The notes: a model not told the origin generated them from the letters alone. A DNA stretch of 10,374 nucleotides from Emergomyces orientalis (GCA_002110485.1 MOWL01000107.1:1-10374); one strand, 5' to 3'; positions 1 through 7,816 are shown, counted from the stretch's first letter. A program made the numbers and translations.

Positions 1-540
1 CCATATTTTATGCCATTTTTCTAAGCAATTCTCTTTTATCTTTCTTTTAATAAAAGACCATGAAACTATTTTTGAACTTGCAATATTTAGTTCTGTTCCT
101 TTCTTTGCTGCTTCATCAGCAAGCTCATTTCCATGTATATTTATATGAGCAGGAACCCAGCTCAGATATATCTTTGTCTTATATTTTAATTGAATTCTTT
201 TGCATATCTTTAGAATTACTTCTATATTCATTTGACCATTATGAATTTCATTCTTTTGAATTCTTTTCAAAGCTGCTTGACTATCTGAAAAAATCCATGC
301 TTCTTTCATATCTTTTCTTTTGAAGCTTTTATTTCTATCAGTTTAAAAGCTTTCATATAGCATATAATTCAGCATCAAATACTTCACATTCATTTCCAAT
401 ATTCCATGAATCTGATGTATATTTGTAATTATCTTCTGTATATGCTATTCCAGCTCCTAGGCCTTTATTTCATTCATTGAACCATCTGAATAGATTAGAA
501 TTGACTTTTAAAATCAATTTTCTCTATTATTCTTCTATGA
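1..540 (-). pseudogene. ORF2 RNase H domain (left copy, partial)
   Basis: On the minus strand the four carboxylates of an RNase HI fold are visible: SDGS (Asp codon 486-484), AELYAI (Glu 370-368), FSDSQAAL (Asp 285-283) and HGNELADEAAK (Asp 117-115). SWVPAHINIHGNELADEA reads in one frame here, whereas the right copy lacks two bases. One A is missing just after SDGSMNE relative to the right copy. The domain degrades RNA in the RNA-DNA hybrid. The window ends about 115 bases past its last catalytic residue. Confidence 0.87.
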
Positions 541-774
541 TTCTCAGCTTCTTCTGGTTTTGATAATGCGCTTATTTCAATTGAAATCATTGAGCCTAGT
601 TTTTCTTTCCATGGATATAGCTTTTTGTGTTCAATCTTTTCAATATTTAATAGGAGAACTCATTTTTAATCATTGAGCATACTCTATATAGTGAGAAGGG
701 ATTTTTTTTCTATTTCTCTCATTTTCTTGATTTCTTGACTTTCATTCCAATCTAGATATCTATTCCAATCTAAG

Positions 775-1035
775 TCATTTCCAGATTGAATTGGAGGATA
801 AGATGTAGATATTCTTTTCTAATTGAATGAATATCTGGCATTTCATGATTCTCAGTGCATAATTCTTGCATATCTTCTCAAATCTTATTTCAGGAGGTGA
901 TATAGAAGCTTCTATTTCCATAGCTCTACATGGAGAGGTTTTGAAAGCTCCCAGAATTCTTCTTAAAGCTGTATTCTGCAATTTTTGAAACTTATCTATG
1001 AAGTGTTTCTGGTTCTTCCACATATCTGAACACAT
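775..1035 (-). CDS. ORF2 RT-RNase H connector (left copy)
   Basis: Encodes FIDKFQKLQNTALRRILGAF followed by KTSPCRAMEIEASISPPEIR and FEKICKNYALRIMKC. The QN.ALR.ILGAFKTSP...A...EA...P pattern is a hallmark of the region after the reverse transcriptase in Tad1-type ORF2 proteins and supports the fungal clade assignment. The first Met at 1035 is out of the consensus frame; the right copy suggests SDYGVQIWWKNQ upstream. The frame leaves the protein near 800. Confidence 0.85.
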   Translation of the reverse strand: MCSDMWKNQKHFIDKFQKLQNTALRRILGAFKTSPCRAMEIEASISPPEIRFEKICKNYALRIMKCQIFIQLEKNIYILSSNSIWK

Positions 1036-1074
1036 AATCAGAAATAGATGCTATACATGCAATGTATAGCTGTC

Positions 1075-1308
1075 TCATAGCTTGAAATGATAAACCCTTT
1101 CAGTATTAGAAAGTTGTATTATACTATTTAAAACTCTTTCAGCTTGAGCCATTCTTTTTTGAATATGAGATTTAAAATTGAGTTTTGAATCCAGCAATTC
1201 TAGCCATCTTACAACTGATTTAGGCTTTATTTCTTGATTTAATAGATTTAAACTTATTTCCTTTTCATATCTTTTTGGAAAAAAGTGAATTAATTCAGTT
1301 TTTTCCAT
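1075..1308 (-). CDS. ORF2 RT thumb region (left copy)
   Basis: An open segment with MEKTELIHFFPKRYEKEI, KSVVRWLELLDSKLNFKSHI and KRMAQAERVLNSIIQL. This is the post-YVDD part of LINE reverse transcriptases, where W-L-G-I-x-L-D-x-L-x-F-x-x-H is conserved. WLELLD here results from a 3-base loss; the right copy keeps WLGIWLD. The segment ends by frameshift near 1085, where G and A runs differ from the right copy. Confidence 0.82.
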   Translation of the reverse strand: MEKTELIHFFPKRYEKEISLNLLNQEIKPKSVVRWLELLDSKLNFKSHIQKRMAQAERVLNSIIQLSNTERVYHFKL

Positions 1309-1441
1309 ATCAAATTGAATTAGGTTTAAATCTCCTCTATTAAATATCTCTTGCGCAGCTTTTCAATATTTTCACAATTTTCTTTTATTGTTCTTGAGCT
1401 GAAAATCAGACCTATATCATCAACATAGCTAGGAGATCTCA

Positions 1442-2227
1442 CTATCTCCATTTCTCTATCTTTGAATAGATTTTTTGTATATATAGCAAATAGAATTGGT
1501 GAGACTGGAGACCCTGAGGAACTCCTATTTCAATTTCAGTAATATCTTGCTTTAATGAGTCAAAAAGTAGTTGAATATATCTTTTTGACATAAAACATAT
1601 AACCCACTTTATTAATGCTTTTGGTAGTTTCATCTCTTGAAGAATAATTATTAGCTTATTCTTTGAAACATGATCAAAAGCACCTTTTATATCAATAAAA
1701 GCAGCTGTTGTAACTAAGCCTTCATTTTTTGCCATTTGAATATCATGAATTATTGATAAAACTGTATCTATTGCAGAATTCTGTTTTCTGCCACCCATTT
1801 GATCATTATATAATAAATCAGTGATTGAGCCTAGATATGATAATCTTGTTGCTATTATTTTTTCAAGAATTTTTCCCAAGCAATTCAAAAGTGATATAAT
1901 TCTATAAGACTTTGGCATAGTAGCTTTTCTATTTGGTTTTGCAAGAACTATACCAGTTGCTTGTCTCCAGCATTCAGGGTGATACCCATTCTTCATTAGT
2001 TGAGAGAATAATTCAAATAATTCATTTTTCAGAGAATGAAAGACTTTTTGAATGATTAAATGATTTATAGTATCAGGTCCTGCAGCTGTTTTTGTAGAAC
2101 TTGTAAAAACAGCAGTTTCAAGTTCATTTCTAGATAGATCTGGCCAAGCCCATCTTGAATCTTCAATATATTCACATATTGAACTATATTGTTCAGATTG
2201 AGGTGGTTTTTGAAATAGAATTTTCAT
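1442..2227 (-). CDS. ORF2 reverse transcriptase, fingers and palm (left copy)
   Basis: The longest uninterrupted reverse transcriptase segment in the window. Motifs in order are TKTAAGPDTIN, GIVLAKPNRKATMPKSYRII, SLLNCLGKILEKIIATRL, DQMGGRKQNSAIDTV, FIDIKGAFDHV (motif A, first catalytic Asp), KWVICFMSKRYIQL and GVPQG (start of motif B). YRII stands where most LINE RTs have YRPI, in both copies. After GVPQG a missing G near 1516 shifts the frame, so SPVSPILFAIY and the YVDD motif (1427-1416) lie in another frame. Its role is to copy element RNA from the nicked target end. Confidence 0.92.
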   Translation of the reverse strand: MKILFQKPPQSEQYSSICEYIEDSRWAWPDLSRNELETAVFTSSTKTAAGPDTINHLIIQKVFHSLKNELFELFSQLMKNGYHPECWRQATGIVLAKPNRKATMPKSYRIISLLNCLGKILEKIIATRLSYLGSITDLLYNDQMGGRKQNSAIDTVLSIIHDIQMAKNEGLVTTAAFIDIKGAFDHVSKNKLIIILQEMKLPKALIKWVICFMSKRYIQLLFDSLKQDITEIEIGVPQGLQSHQFYLLYIQKIYSKIEKWR

Positions 2228-2486
2228 AAAAGCCTGACATTTTTGTTCAAAAGAATGAGCAATATATTCCTCATTTTCTATTTTATATTTTAGAGATGGA
2301 AGCTTTGCAACAGATTTAGACTTTGTATATTTAAAAGCTTTAAATATTTCTTTTCCCTGTGCATTCTCAAGAAATTTATTCCAGCAGCTAGTTTTAGCTT
2401 TTTTAATTAATGTGAAATATTCATTTCTTATTCTTTTATATTCTTCATAAGATATGATATTCTCTTTCCATTCTTTTTTATTTTTG
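2228..2486 (-). pseudogene. ORF2 linker between endonuclease and RT (left copy)
   Basis: This is coding sequence without a long frame of its own because of the one-base loss near 2495. On the minus strand it encodes a Lys/Glu-rich, probably helical linker including KEWKENIISYEEYKR, CWNKFLENAQGKEIFKAFKY and KLPSLKYKIENEE. The W..FL..A.G.EI.K..K pattern is usual between the endonuclease and reverse transcriptase in Tad-type ORF2. It flows without a stop into the reverse transcriptase segment that begins at the Met at 2227. Confidence 0.75.
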
Positions 2487-3158
2487 CTAGATTTTTCTTT
2501 TTTCTGTTATTTCTTCTGACCACCAAGGTTTTGAGAATTCTGAGAGCTTTTTCTTTGGTATAAAGTTTTTAATGCTTTCTAATATAATTTCAGTTATTAT
2601 ATTAGTTCTACTTTCTAGCATTATATCTGTTATTATTGTCTTTTCATTCCAATTTGATAATTCTTCTTTTTTTTCAAATTTTAAATCTTCAATTCTCTTA
2701 TTGATTTCAGACCATTCAGCTTTTTCAAAATTATATTGATTTGATAGTAGAGGATTCTCACATGTTTCCTTTTCATCAATTTCAATATTAAATTGAATAA
2801 CTTCATGAGCAGATCCTGATGTTTCTTCTGAATTAATAAACCAATTATAGATCTTGTTTTCAATCAAATTTTTTGATAGAAAGGTTAAGTCTATGATTGA
2901 TTTCTTCATTAAGTTGTTTCTAAAGAAGGTCTGTCTATCAATTTCATTTATAATATCTAATTCATGTTGTAGAGCCCACTCTACTATTTTCTCTGATCTT
3001 ATTGAATAATCACATTCAGAATTCCACCATATATGATGTGCATTGAAATCACCACATATAATAGCATTTTTTTCTGGACTTAAATTCAGCAGTTCTCTGT
3101 CAACTGTCCATGAATTATCATTTACCTTCAGTGATTTTTCATTATAAATATTTATCAA
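2487..3158 (-). CDS. ORF2 endonuclease, catalytic C-terminal part (left copy)
   Basis: An open segment continuing the APE-type endonuclease. It reads INIYNEKS, then CGDFNAHHIWWNSE with the catalytic Asp and Asn, then SIIDLTF, then SGSAHEVIQFNI. The last motif is normally S-D-H in this superfamily, but here the Asp is Ala (codon 2810-2808). After the endonuclease the frame runs through a Glu/Lys-rich stretch to FSKPWWSEEITEKRK and stops by a one-base loss near 2495. Upstream, the same frame extends past the first Met at 3158 toward 3240, matching the longer version in the right copy. Confidence 0.88.
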   Translation of the reverse strand: MINIYNEKSLKVNDNSWTVDRELLNLSPEKNAIICGDFNAHHIWWNSECDYSIRSEKIVEWALQHELDIINEIDRQTFFRNNLMKKSIIDLTFLSKNLIENKIYNWFINSEETSGSAHEVIQFNIEIDEKETCENPLLSNQYNFEKAEWSEINKRIEDLKFEKKEELSNWNEKTIITDIMLESRTNIITEIILESIKNFIPKKKLSEFSKPWWSEEITEKRKI

Positions 3159-3235
3159 TTGAATACTGTCAAATTGATTTCTTGTATCTATAATATCTCC
3201 AACTAGAATATCAGAATTAGATATATAATTACTTT

Positions 3236-3529
3236 TTATATTGAATTGAAATCTTGATCTTTTCTTGCATATATCACAACTCTTGCTTTTACATCTGATT
3301 TCTCTGGTAAAAAGCAGTGATAGCTTGAATGAGAAATTATAAATTGTTGTTCTATATCAAAATTTGGCTCTTGTAATAGAATGAAGTCAGTTTGCTCTTC
3401 AAAGCCTATCTGTAAGCATGAATAGATAGCATCTTTATTTCTATCAACATTGTTTTGAATAAAAGTTATTTTTGAAGCATTTTTGATAGTTTTTTTCTTC
3501 TTTTTATTATTGTTTTGTGTAGTAAACAT
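3236..3529 (-). CDS. ORF2 endonuclease, N-terminal part (left copy)
   Basis: This intact frame starts at the ATG 3529-3527; an upstream TTG at 3535 is in the same frame but unlikely as a start. It carries ITFIQNNVDRNKDAI (the N-terminal strand with the conserved Asn) and DFILLQEPNF, where the Glu is the metal-binding residue of APE-type endonucleases. The frame leaves the domain near 3255: this copy has four A's where the right copy has five, which is the version that continues into RSRFQFNIK. In the right copy this same N-terminal part is disrupted by two one-base losses. Confidence 0.85.
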   Translation of the reverse strand: MFTTQNNNKKKKKTIKNASKITFIQNNVDRNKDAIYSCLQIGFEEQTDFILLQEPNFDIEQQFIISHSSYHCFLPEKSDVKARVVIYARKDQDFNSI

Positions 3530-3627
3530 GTACAAAAGGAATAAATTGAAGCTGTGTTTCTTTTATTCTGAATCAGGTAATAGATTATATCTATTATCTG
3601 TATTCAGAGCTGGAACTTCTACTGCTT

Positions 3628-4593
3628 TCATAGAAATGAGATTTTCTTTATCTTTCTCATTTTTATAGATGTAACAGGGTTTAAGATCTGTCTATTTTTT
3701 GAAAAAGAATTTGACTCAGAAGAAATAGACATTTGAGAATTTCTTCTTTTTGTAGTTTTATCTATTTTCTCTGTATTTTGAGTTTCTTTTCTCCATTTCA
3801 CATCTTTATTGAAAGACTTTTTCTTGAAAATGAAAATACAATCTTTTGAAATAGATGTGTGCTTTTCATAGCAATTACTGCATTTGATTTCAGTGTGATT
3901 GCAGATTTCACCTATTTTTCTACATGTGTTGCAAGAATGTTCATTTGTTTTGTGATCTAAAGCACAAAACTGACATTTAGAATTTCTTTTACAAGTATTT
4001 GCAAAGTGTCCATGTTTCTGACAGTTTGAGCATTGAATTTGAGATTTAATATTCTCTCTTGAATCTTTGAATTCAAATACTTTCATTTTCAATCCTGCAA
4101 TTATAATATACTGTCGTTTTGACTGTTCTATTGTATTTGTAGTAATTAAAACTGAAGCATTTTGATTTCTTTGTCTTTGCTCATAAGAATTGAGCCAAAT
4201 TGGGGTTTTTTTCAAAGAAATTGAATTATATATTTCAATTTCTTCTTTCAAATTTATCATGCCTTCTTCATGATCAAAGATTTCAACTGGAATATCATGT
4301 AATACAAATTTTCCCCATTTCTCATCTTTTTCACATGAAACTTCAATAGAGAGAGCTTTTTGAACTATCTCTTTCCAGCAGTTTTCATTTTGAATTAGAT
4401 ATTCAGAGCTGAAATCTGGCATAGCAGTAATTACAATTGAATTTCCCAGAAAAGAGGTTTCAATTGATGAGATAACTGGCTTGAATTCTTCATTTTGAGT
4501 TTCAAAATGAAAGTTTTGATTGATTTTGTTTCTAAGTTCAAAAATGAACTTAGAATCATTTAGAATAGATTTTTCAAAGATAGCTCTTTTAAA
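3628..4593 (-). CDS. ORF1 (gag-like RNA-binding protein), left copy, 5' incomplete
   Basis: Open from 4593 to the TGA at 3630-3628; an in-frame TGA at 4596-4594 blocks it upstream, in the divergent inner segment. First internal Met is at 4422. The N-terminal part (…NSIVITAMPDFSSEYL…CWKEIV) resembles the RRM-like region of Tad-type ORF1 proteins. It is followed by a Cys/His cluster at about 4032-3838: CSNCQKHGHFANTC, then CQFC…H…HSC, then CNTC…CNH…KCSNC…H…DC. That spacing is typical of fungal Tad1 ORF1. The C-terminus is Lys/Ser-rich and basic. In the cell it should bind element RNA to form the retrotransposition particle. Unlike the right copy, the zinc region is in one uninterrupted frame. 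Confidence 0.88.
   Translation of the reverse strand, partial: FKRAIFEKSILNDSKFIFELRNKINQNFHFETQNEEFKPVISSIETSFLGNSIVITAMPDFSSEYLIQNENCWKEIVQKALSIEVSCEKDEKWGKFVLHDIPVEIFDHEEGMINLKEEIEIYNSISLKKTPIWLNSYEQRQRNQNASVLITTNTIEQSKRQYIIIAGLKMKVFEFKDSRENIKSQIQCSNCQKHGHFANTCKRNSKCQFCALDHKTNEHSCNTCRKIGEICNHTEIKCSNCYEKHTSISKDCIFIFKKKSFNKDVKWRKETQNTEKIDKTTKRRNSQMSISSESNSFSKNRQILNPVTSIKMRKIKKISFL
4531..4554 (-). repeat. 10-bp stem, 4-nt loop hairpin inside ORF1 (left copy)
   Basis: The counterpart of the hairpin at 5061-5084 and identical on the minus strand. It lies just outside the point (about 4590) where the two arms start to diverge. Confidence 0.75.
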
Positions 4594-4766
4594 TCAGTCT
4601 TCTGTTTTTTGATTCAAGAAATTAATTCTTTTTGAGCGTCCTCAATTGGCATGGCTATTTCTTATTTTGACACACTGTTTAAATTTTGTATGAGATTTCC
4701 TTTTTGAGTTCTTGTTCTGAAAACGTGTTCTTTTTGTATTGCTATTTGGAATAGAAATAGAATATT

Positions 4767-4819
4767 ATATTACCAACCTCCTTTTAGTTTTTTTTGTTTT
4801 TTACTTAAATTAAAAATAC
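4767..4819. other. Palindrome spacer
   Basis: This is a 53-base unpaired stretch between the arms, made mostly of A/T with a T-rich run (ttttagttttttttgttttttac) and a short ccaacctcc. It holds no ORF. I could not recognise a sequencing adapter or a target-site duplication. If the palindrome is real, this would be the loop of the hairpin or the DNA between two insertions. If the palindrome is an artefact, it marks the turn-around point. Confidence 0.7.
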
Positions 4820-4853
4820 AATATTCTATTCATGCAATACAAAAGAATTTCAA

Positions 4854-5987
4854 ATGAAGAAGAACAAGCAATCAATCACATATCAAATCACACAATCAAA
4901 AAGGAGCAATCTCACTGCTCTGCTACAATCAATCAAGTGTGTCAAATTAGTGAAAAAAAACAAAGAAAAGCCAAAAAGAGATAAATTCTTAATCAAAAAA
5001 CAGAGACTGATTTTAAAAGTTAGTGATAGAGCTATCTTTGAAAAATCTATTCTAAATGATTCTAAGTTCATTTTTGAACTTAGAAACAAAATCAATCAAA
5101 ACTTTCATTTTGAAACTCAAAATGAAGAATTCAAGCCAGTTATCTCATCAATTGAAACCTCTTTTCTGGGAAATTCAATTGTAATTACTGCTATGCCAGA
5201 TTTCAGCTCTGAATATCTAATTCAAAATGAAAACTGCTGGAAAGAGATAGTTCAAAAAGCTCTCTCTATTGAAGTTTCATGTGAAAAAGATGAGAAATGG
5301 GGAAAATTTGTATTACATGATATTCCAGTTGAAATCTTTGATCATGAAGAAGGCATGATAAATTTGAAAGAAGAAATTGAAATATATAATTCAATTTCTT
5401 TGAAAAAAACCCCAATTTGGCTCAATTCTTATGAGCAAAGACAAAGAAATCAAAATGCTTCAGTTTTAATTACTACAAATACAATAGAACAGTCAAAACG
5501 ACAGTATATTATAATTGCAGGATTGAAAATGAAAGTATTTTGAATTCAAAGATTCAAGAGAGAATATTAAATCTCAAATTCAATGCTCAAACTGTCAGAA
5601 ACATGGACACTTTGCAAATACTTGTAAAAGAAATTCTAAATGTCAGTTTTGTGCTTTAGATCACAAAACAAATGAACATTCTTGCAACACATGTAGAAAA
5701 ATAGGTGAAATCTGCAATCACACTGAAATCAAATGCAGTAATGCTATGAAAAGCACACATCTATTTCAAAAGATTGTATTTTCATTTTCAAGAAAAAGTC
5801 TTTCAATAAAGATGTGAAATGGAGAAAAGAAACTCAAAATACAGAGAAAATAGATAAAACTACAAAAAGAAGAAATTCTCAAATGTCTATTTCTTCTGAG
5901 TCAAATTCTTTTTCAAAAAATAGACAGATCTTAAACCCTGTTACATCTATAAAAATGAGAAAAGATAAAAAAATCTCATTTCTATGA
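4854..5987 (+). pseudogene. ORF1 (gag-like RNA-binding protein), right copy, frameshifted
   Basis: The first frame is open from the ATG at 4854 to a TGA ending at 5543 (229 residues). It gives a Lys-rich N-terminus, then KKQRLILKV and an RRM-like region identical to the left copy. An extra T near 5540 (tattttg, against tatttg on the left) shifts the frame just before the Cys/His cluster at 5584-5777. A missing T near 5748 shifts it again inside CSNCYEKH. The frame shared with the left copy ends at the TGA 5985-5987. An alternative ATG at 4832 opens another frame. The breaks are single-base homopolymer changes and may be sequencing error rather than true decay. Confidence 0.85.
5061..5084 (+). 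repeat. 10-bp stem, 4-nt loop hairpin inside ORF1 (right copy)
   Basis: TCTAAGTTCA, then TTTT, then TGAACTTAGA: a perfect stem within the coding sequence of ORF1 (NDSKFIFELRNK). The same hairpin occurs at 4531-4554 in the left copy. Confidence 0.75.
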
Positions 5988-6335
5988 AAGCAGTAGAAGT
6001 TCCAGCTCTGAATACAGATAATAGATATAATCTATTACCTGATTCAGAATAAAAGAAACACAGCTTCAATTTATTCCTTTTGTACATGTTTACTACACAA
6101 AACAATAATAAAAAGAAGAAAAAACTATCAAAAATGCTTCAAAAATAACTTTTATTCAAAACAATGTTGATAGAAATAAAGATGCTATCTATTCATGCTT
6201 ACAGATAGGCTTTGAAGAGCAAACTGACTTCATTCTATTACAAGAGCCAAATTTGATATAGAACAACAATTTATAATTTCTCATTCAAGCTATCACTGCT
6301 TTTTACCAGAGAAATCAGATGTAAAAGCAAGAGTT

Positions 6336-7106
6336 GTGATATATGCAAGAAAAAGATCAAGATTTCAATTCAATATAAAAAGTAATTATATATCTAATTC
6401 TGATATTCTAGTTGGAGATATTATAGATACAAGAAATCAATTTGACAGTATTCAATTGATAAATATTTATAATGAAAAATCACTGAAGGTAAATGATAAT
6501 TCATGGACAGTTGACAGAGAACTGCTGAATTTAAGTCCAGAAAAAAATGCTATTATATGTGGTGATTTCAATGCACATCATATATGGTGGAATTCTGAAT
6601 GTGATTATTCAATAAGATCAGAGAAAATAGTAGAGTGGGCTCTACAACATGAATTAGATATTATAAATGAAATTGATAGACAGACCTTCTTTAGAAACAA
6701 CTTAATGAAGAAATCAATCATAGACTTAACCTTTCTATCAAAAAATTTGATTGAAAACAAGATCTATAATTGGTTTATTAATTCAGAAGAAACATCAGGA
6801 TCTGCTCATGAAGTTATTCAATTTAATATTGAAATTGATGAAAAGGAAACATGTGAGAATCCTCTACTATCAAATCAATATAATTTTGAAAAAGCTGAAT
6901 GGTCTGAAATCAATAAGAGAATTGAAGATTTAAAATTTGAAAAAAAAGAAGAATTATCAAATTGGAATGAAAAGACAATAATAACAGATATAATGCTAGA
7001 AAGTAGAACTAATATAATAACTGAAATTATATTAGAAAGCATTAAAAACTTTATACCAAAGAAAAAGCTCTCAGAATTCTCAAACCTTGGTGGTCAGAAG
7101 AAATAA
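6336..7106 (+). CDS. ORF2 endonuclease, catalytic part (right copy)
   Basis: An open segment of 256 codons. It contains SNSDILVGDIIDTRNQF, INIYNEKS, CGDFNAHHIWWNSE (GDFN at 6561-6572), SIIDLTFLSKN and GSAHEV. The catalytic-site Asp expected before His is Ala, codon GCT at 6804-6806, the same as in the left copy. The true endonuclease begins upstream near 6151 (FIQNN, LLQEP), so the Met at 6336 is not a real start. The frame ends early at TAA because one A is missing near 7084 (ctcaaacc, against ctcaaaacc), turning SKPWWSEE into SNLGGQKK. Confidence 0.88.
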   Translation: MIYARKRSRFQFNIKSNYISNSDILVGDIIDTRNQFDSIQLINIYNEKSLKVNDNSWTVDRELLNLSPEKNAIICGDFNAHHIWWNSECDYSIRSEKIVEWALQHELDIINEIDRQTFFRNNLMKKSIIDLTFLSKNLIENKIYNWFINSEETSGSAHEVIQFNIEIDEKETCENPLLSNQYNFEKAEWSEINKRIEDLKFEKKEELSNWNEKTIITDIMLESRTNIITEIILESIKNFIPKKKLSEFSNLGGQKK

Positions 7107-7399
7107 CAGAAAAAAGAAAAAATCTAGCAAAAATAAAAAAAGAATGGAAAGAGAATATCATATCTTATGAAGAATATAAAAGAATAAGAAATGAATATTT
7201 CACATTAATTAAAAAAGCTAAAACTAGCTGCTGGAATAAATTTCTTGAGAATGCACAGGGAAAAGAAATATTTAAAGCTTTTAAATATACAAAGTCTAAA
7301 TCTGTTGCAAAGCTTCCATCTCTAAAATATAAAATAGAAAATGAGGAATATATTGCTCATTCTTTTGAACAAAAATGTCAGGCTTTTATGAAAATTCTA
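7107..7399 (+). pseudogene. ORF2 linker between endonuclease and RT (right copy)
   Basis: Equivalent to the left-copy linker at 2228-2486 and readable in one frame here: KRKNLAKIKKEWKENI, then CWNKFLENAQGKEIFKAFKY, then EYIAHSFEQKCQAFMKILF. The frame is cut near 7407, where this copy has four A's in ttcaaaaccacc and the left copy has five. The Met at 7375 lies in a different frame and is not a natural start. Confidence 0.75.
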
Positions 7400-7752
7400 T
7401 TTCAAAACCACCTCAATCTGAACAATATAGTTCAATATGTGAATATATTGAAGATTCAAGATGGGCTTGGCCAGATCTATCTAGAAATGAACTTGAAACT
7501 GCTGTTTTTACAAGTTCTACAAAAACAGCTGCAGGACCTGATACTATAAATCATTTAATCATTCAAAAAGTCTTTCATTCTCTGAAAAATGAATTATTTG
7601 AATTATTCTCTCAACTAATGAAGAATGGGTATCACCCTGAATGCTGGAGACAAGCAACTGGTATAGTTCTTGCAAAACCAAATAGAAAAGCTACTATGCC
7701 AAAGTCTTATAGAATTATATCACTTTTGAATTGCTTGGGGAAAAATTCTTGA
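7400..7752 (+). CDS. ORF2 reverse transcriptase, fingers part (right copy)
   Basis: A frame carrying the fingers motifs TKTAAGPDTIN (GPD at about 7534-7542), GIVLAKPNRKA and KSYRIISLLNCLGK. It ends at a TGA because four G's (cttgggg) replace three near 7740; the left copy has three and continues into ILEKIIATRL. An in-frame Met lies upstream at 7375, but the residues between it and about 7407 are out of frame with the left-copy protein. Confidence 0.88.
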
Positions 7753-7816
7753 AAAAATAATAGCAACAAGATTATCATATCTAGGCTCAATCACTGATTT
7801 ATTATATAATGATCAA

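Larger units (their letters stand above)
1..3529 (-). pseudogene. ORF2 polyprotein (EN-RT-RNase H), left copy, truncated and frameshifted
   Basis: ORF2 starts at the ATG 3529-3527 (MFTTQNNNKKKKK) and reads toward base 1. In order it holds the APE-type endonuclease (about 3480-2700), a Lys-rich linker (2500-2230), the reverse transcriptase (about 2150-1100) with YVDD at 1427-1416, the connector (about 1035-775) and RNase H (about 500-100). Frame breaks relative to the right copy include a missing A near 3257, a missing A near 2495, a missing G after GVPQG near 1516, and a 3-base deletion in WLGIWLD near 1190. The C-terminal zinc motif is off the window. The product would be the enzyme of target-primed reverse transcription, acting in the nucleus. 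Confidence 0.9.
1..4766 (-). repeat. Left arm of a ~9.6-kb inverted repeat
   Basis: The reverse complement of this stretch reads colinearly with 4820-9638. The outer ends match: ccatattttatgcc at base 1 pairs with ggcataaaatatgg ending at 9638. The inner ends match at aatatt (4761-4766 against 4820-4825). From about 4590 outward the arms are nearly identical apart from one-base indels, for example 6 versus 7 T before the RNase H aspartate. The inner ~160 bases (about 4600-4760) keep only short colinear anchors. This arm is about 53 bases shorter than its partner. Confidence 0.95.
1..4766 (-). mobile_element. Tad1-like LINE retrotransposon, left copy (3' end missing)
   Basis: Read on the minus strand, this copy runs ORF1 (about 4593 to 3628), then ORF2 from the ATG at 3529-3527 through endonuclease, reverse transcriptase, connector and RNase H to the window edge. 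The last RNase H aspartate codon (GAT) lies at 117-115. The C-terminal zinc motif, 3' UTR and tail seen in the right copy lie beyond base 1. ORF1 is better preserved here than in the right copy, but ORF2 has frameshifts in the endonuclease (about 3255), after it (about 2495), after GVPQG (about 1515) and later. Assignment to the Tad1 clade is by motif order, not by a tree. Confidence 0.9.

Noticed and set aside
60..323. 87-codon plus-strand frame (hydrophobic, Leu/Phe-rich)
   Set aside because: It is the antisense of the left-copy RNase H domain, whose catalytic motifs read clearly on the minus strand. The hydrophobic look comes from reversing Lys/Glu-rich AT-rich coding sequence.
2681..2863. 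60-codon minus-strand frame, mirrored at 6751-6933
   Set aside because: It lies inside the endonuclease reading frame of the same strand in a different register. It appears in both arms only because they are copies.
3483..3668. 61-codon plus-strand frame
   Set aside because: It is antisense to the ORF1-ORF2 junction of the left copy and its start is a poly-T-derived Phe run.
4735..4840. Sequencing adapter at the palindrome centre
   Set aside because: gtattgct at 4735-4742 resembles the end of a common adapter, but its complement gcaatac is mirrored in the right arm, so it belongs to the repeat. No longer adapter match was seen.
4883..5095. 70-codon minus-strand frame opposite ORF1
   Set aside because: It is antisense to the ORF1 N-terminus, has a Phe/Leu-rich composition typical of a shadow, and matches no motif.
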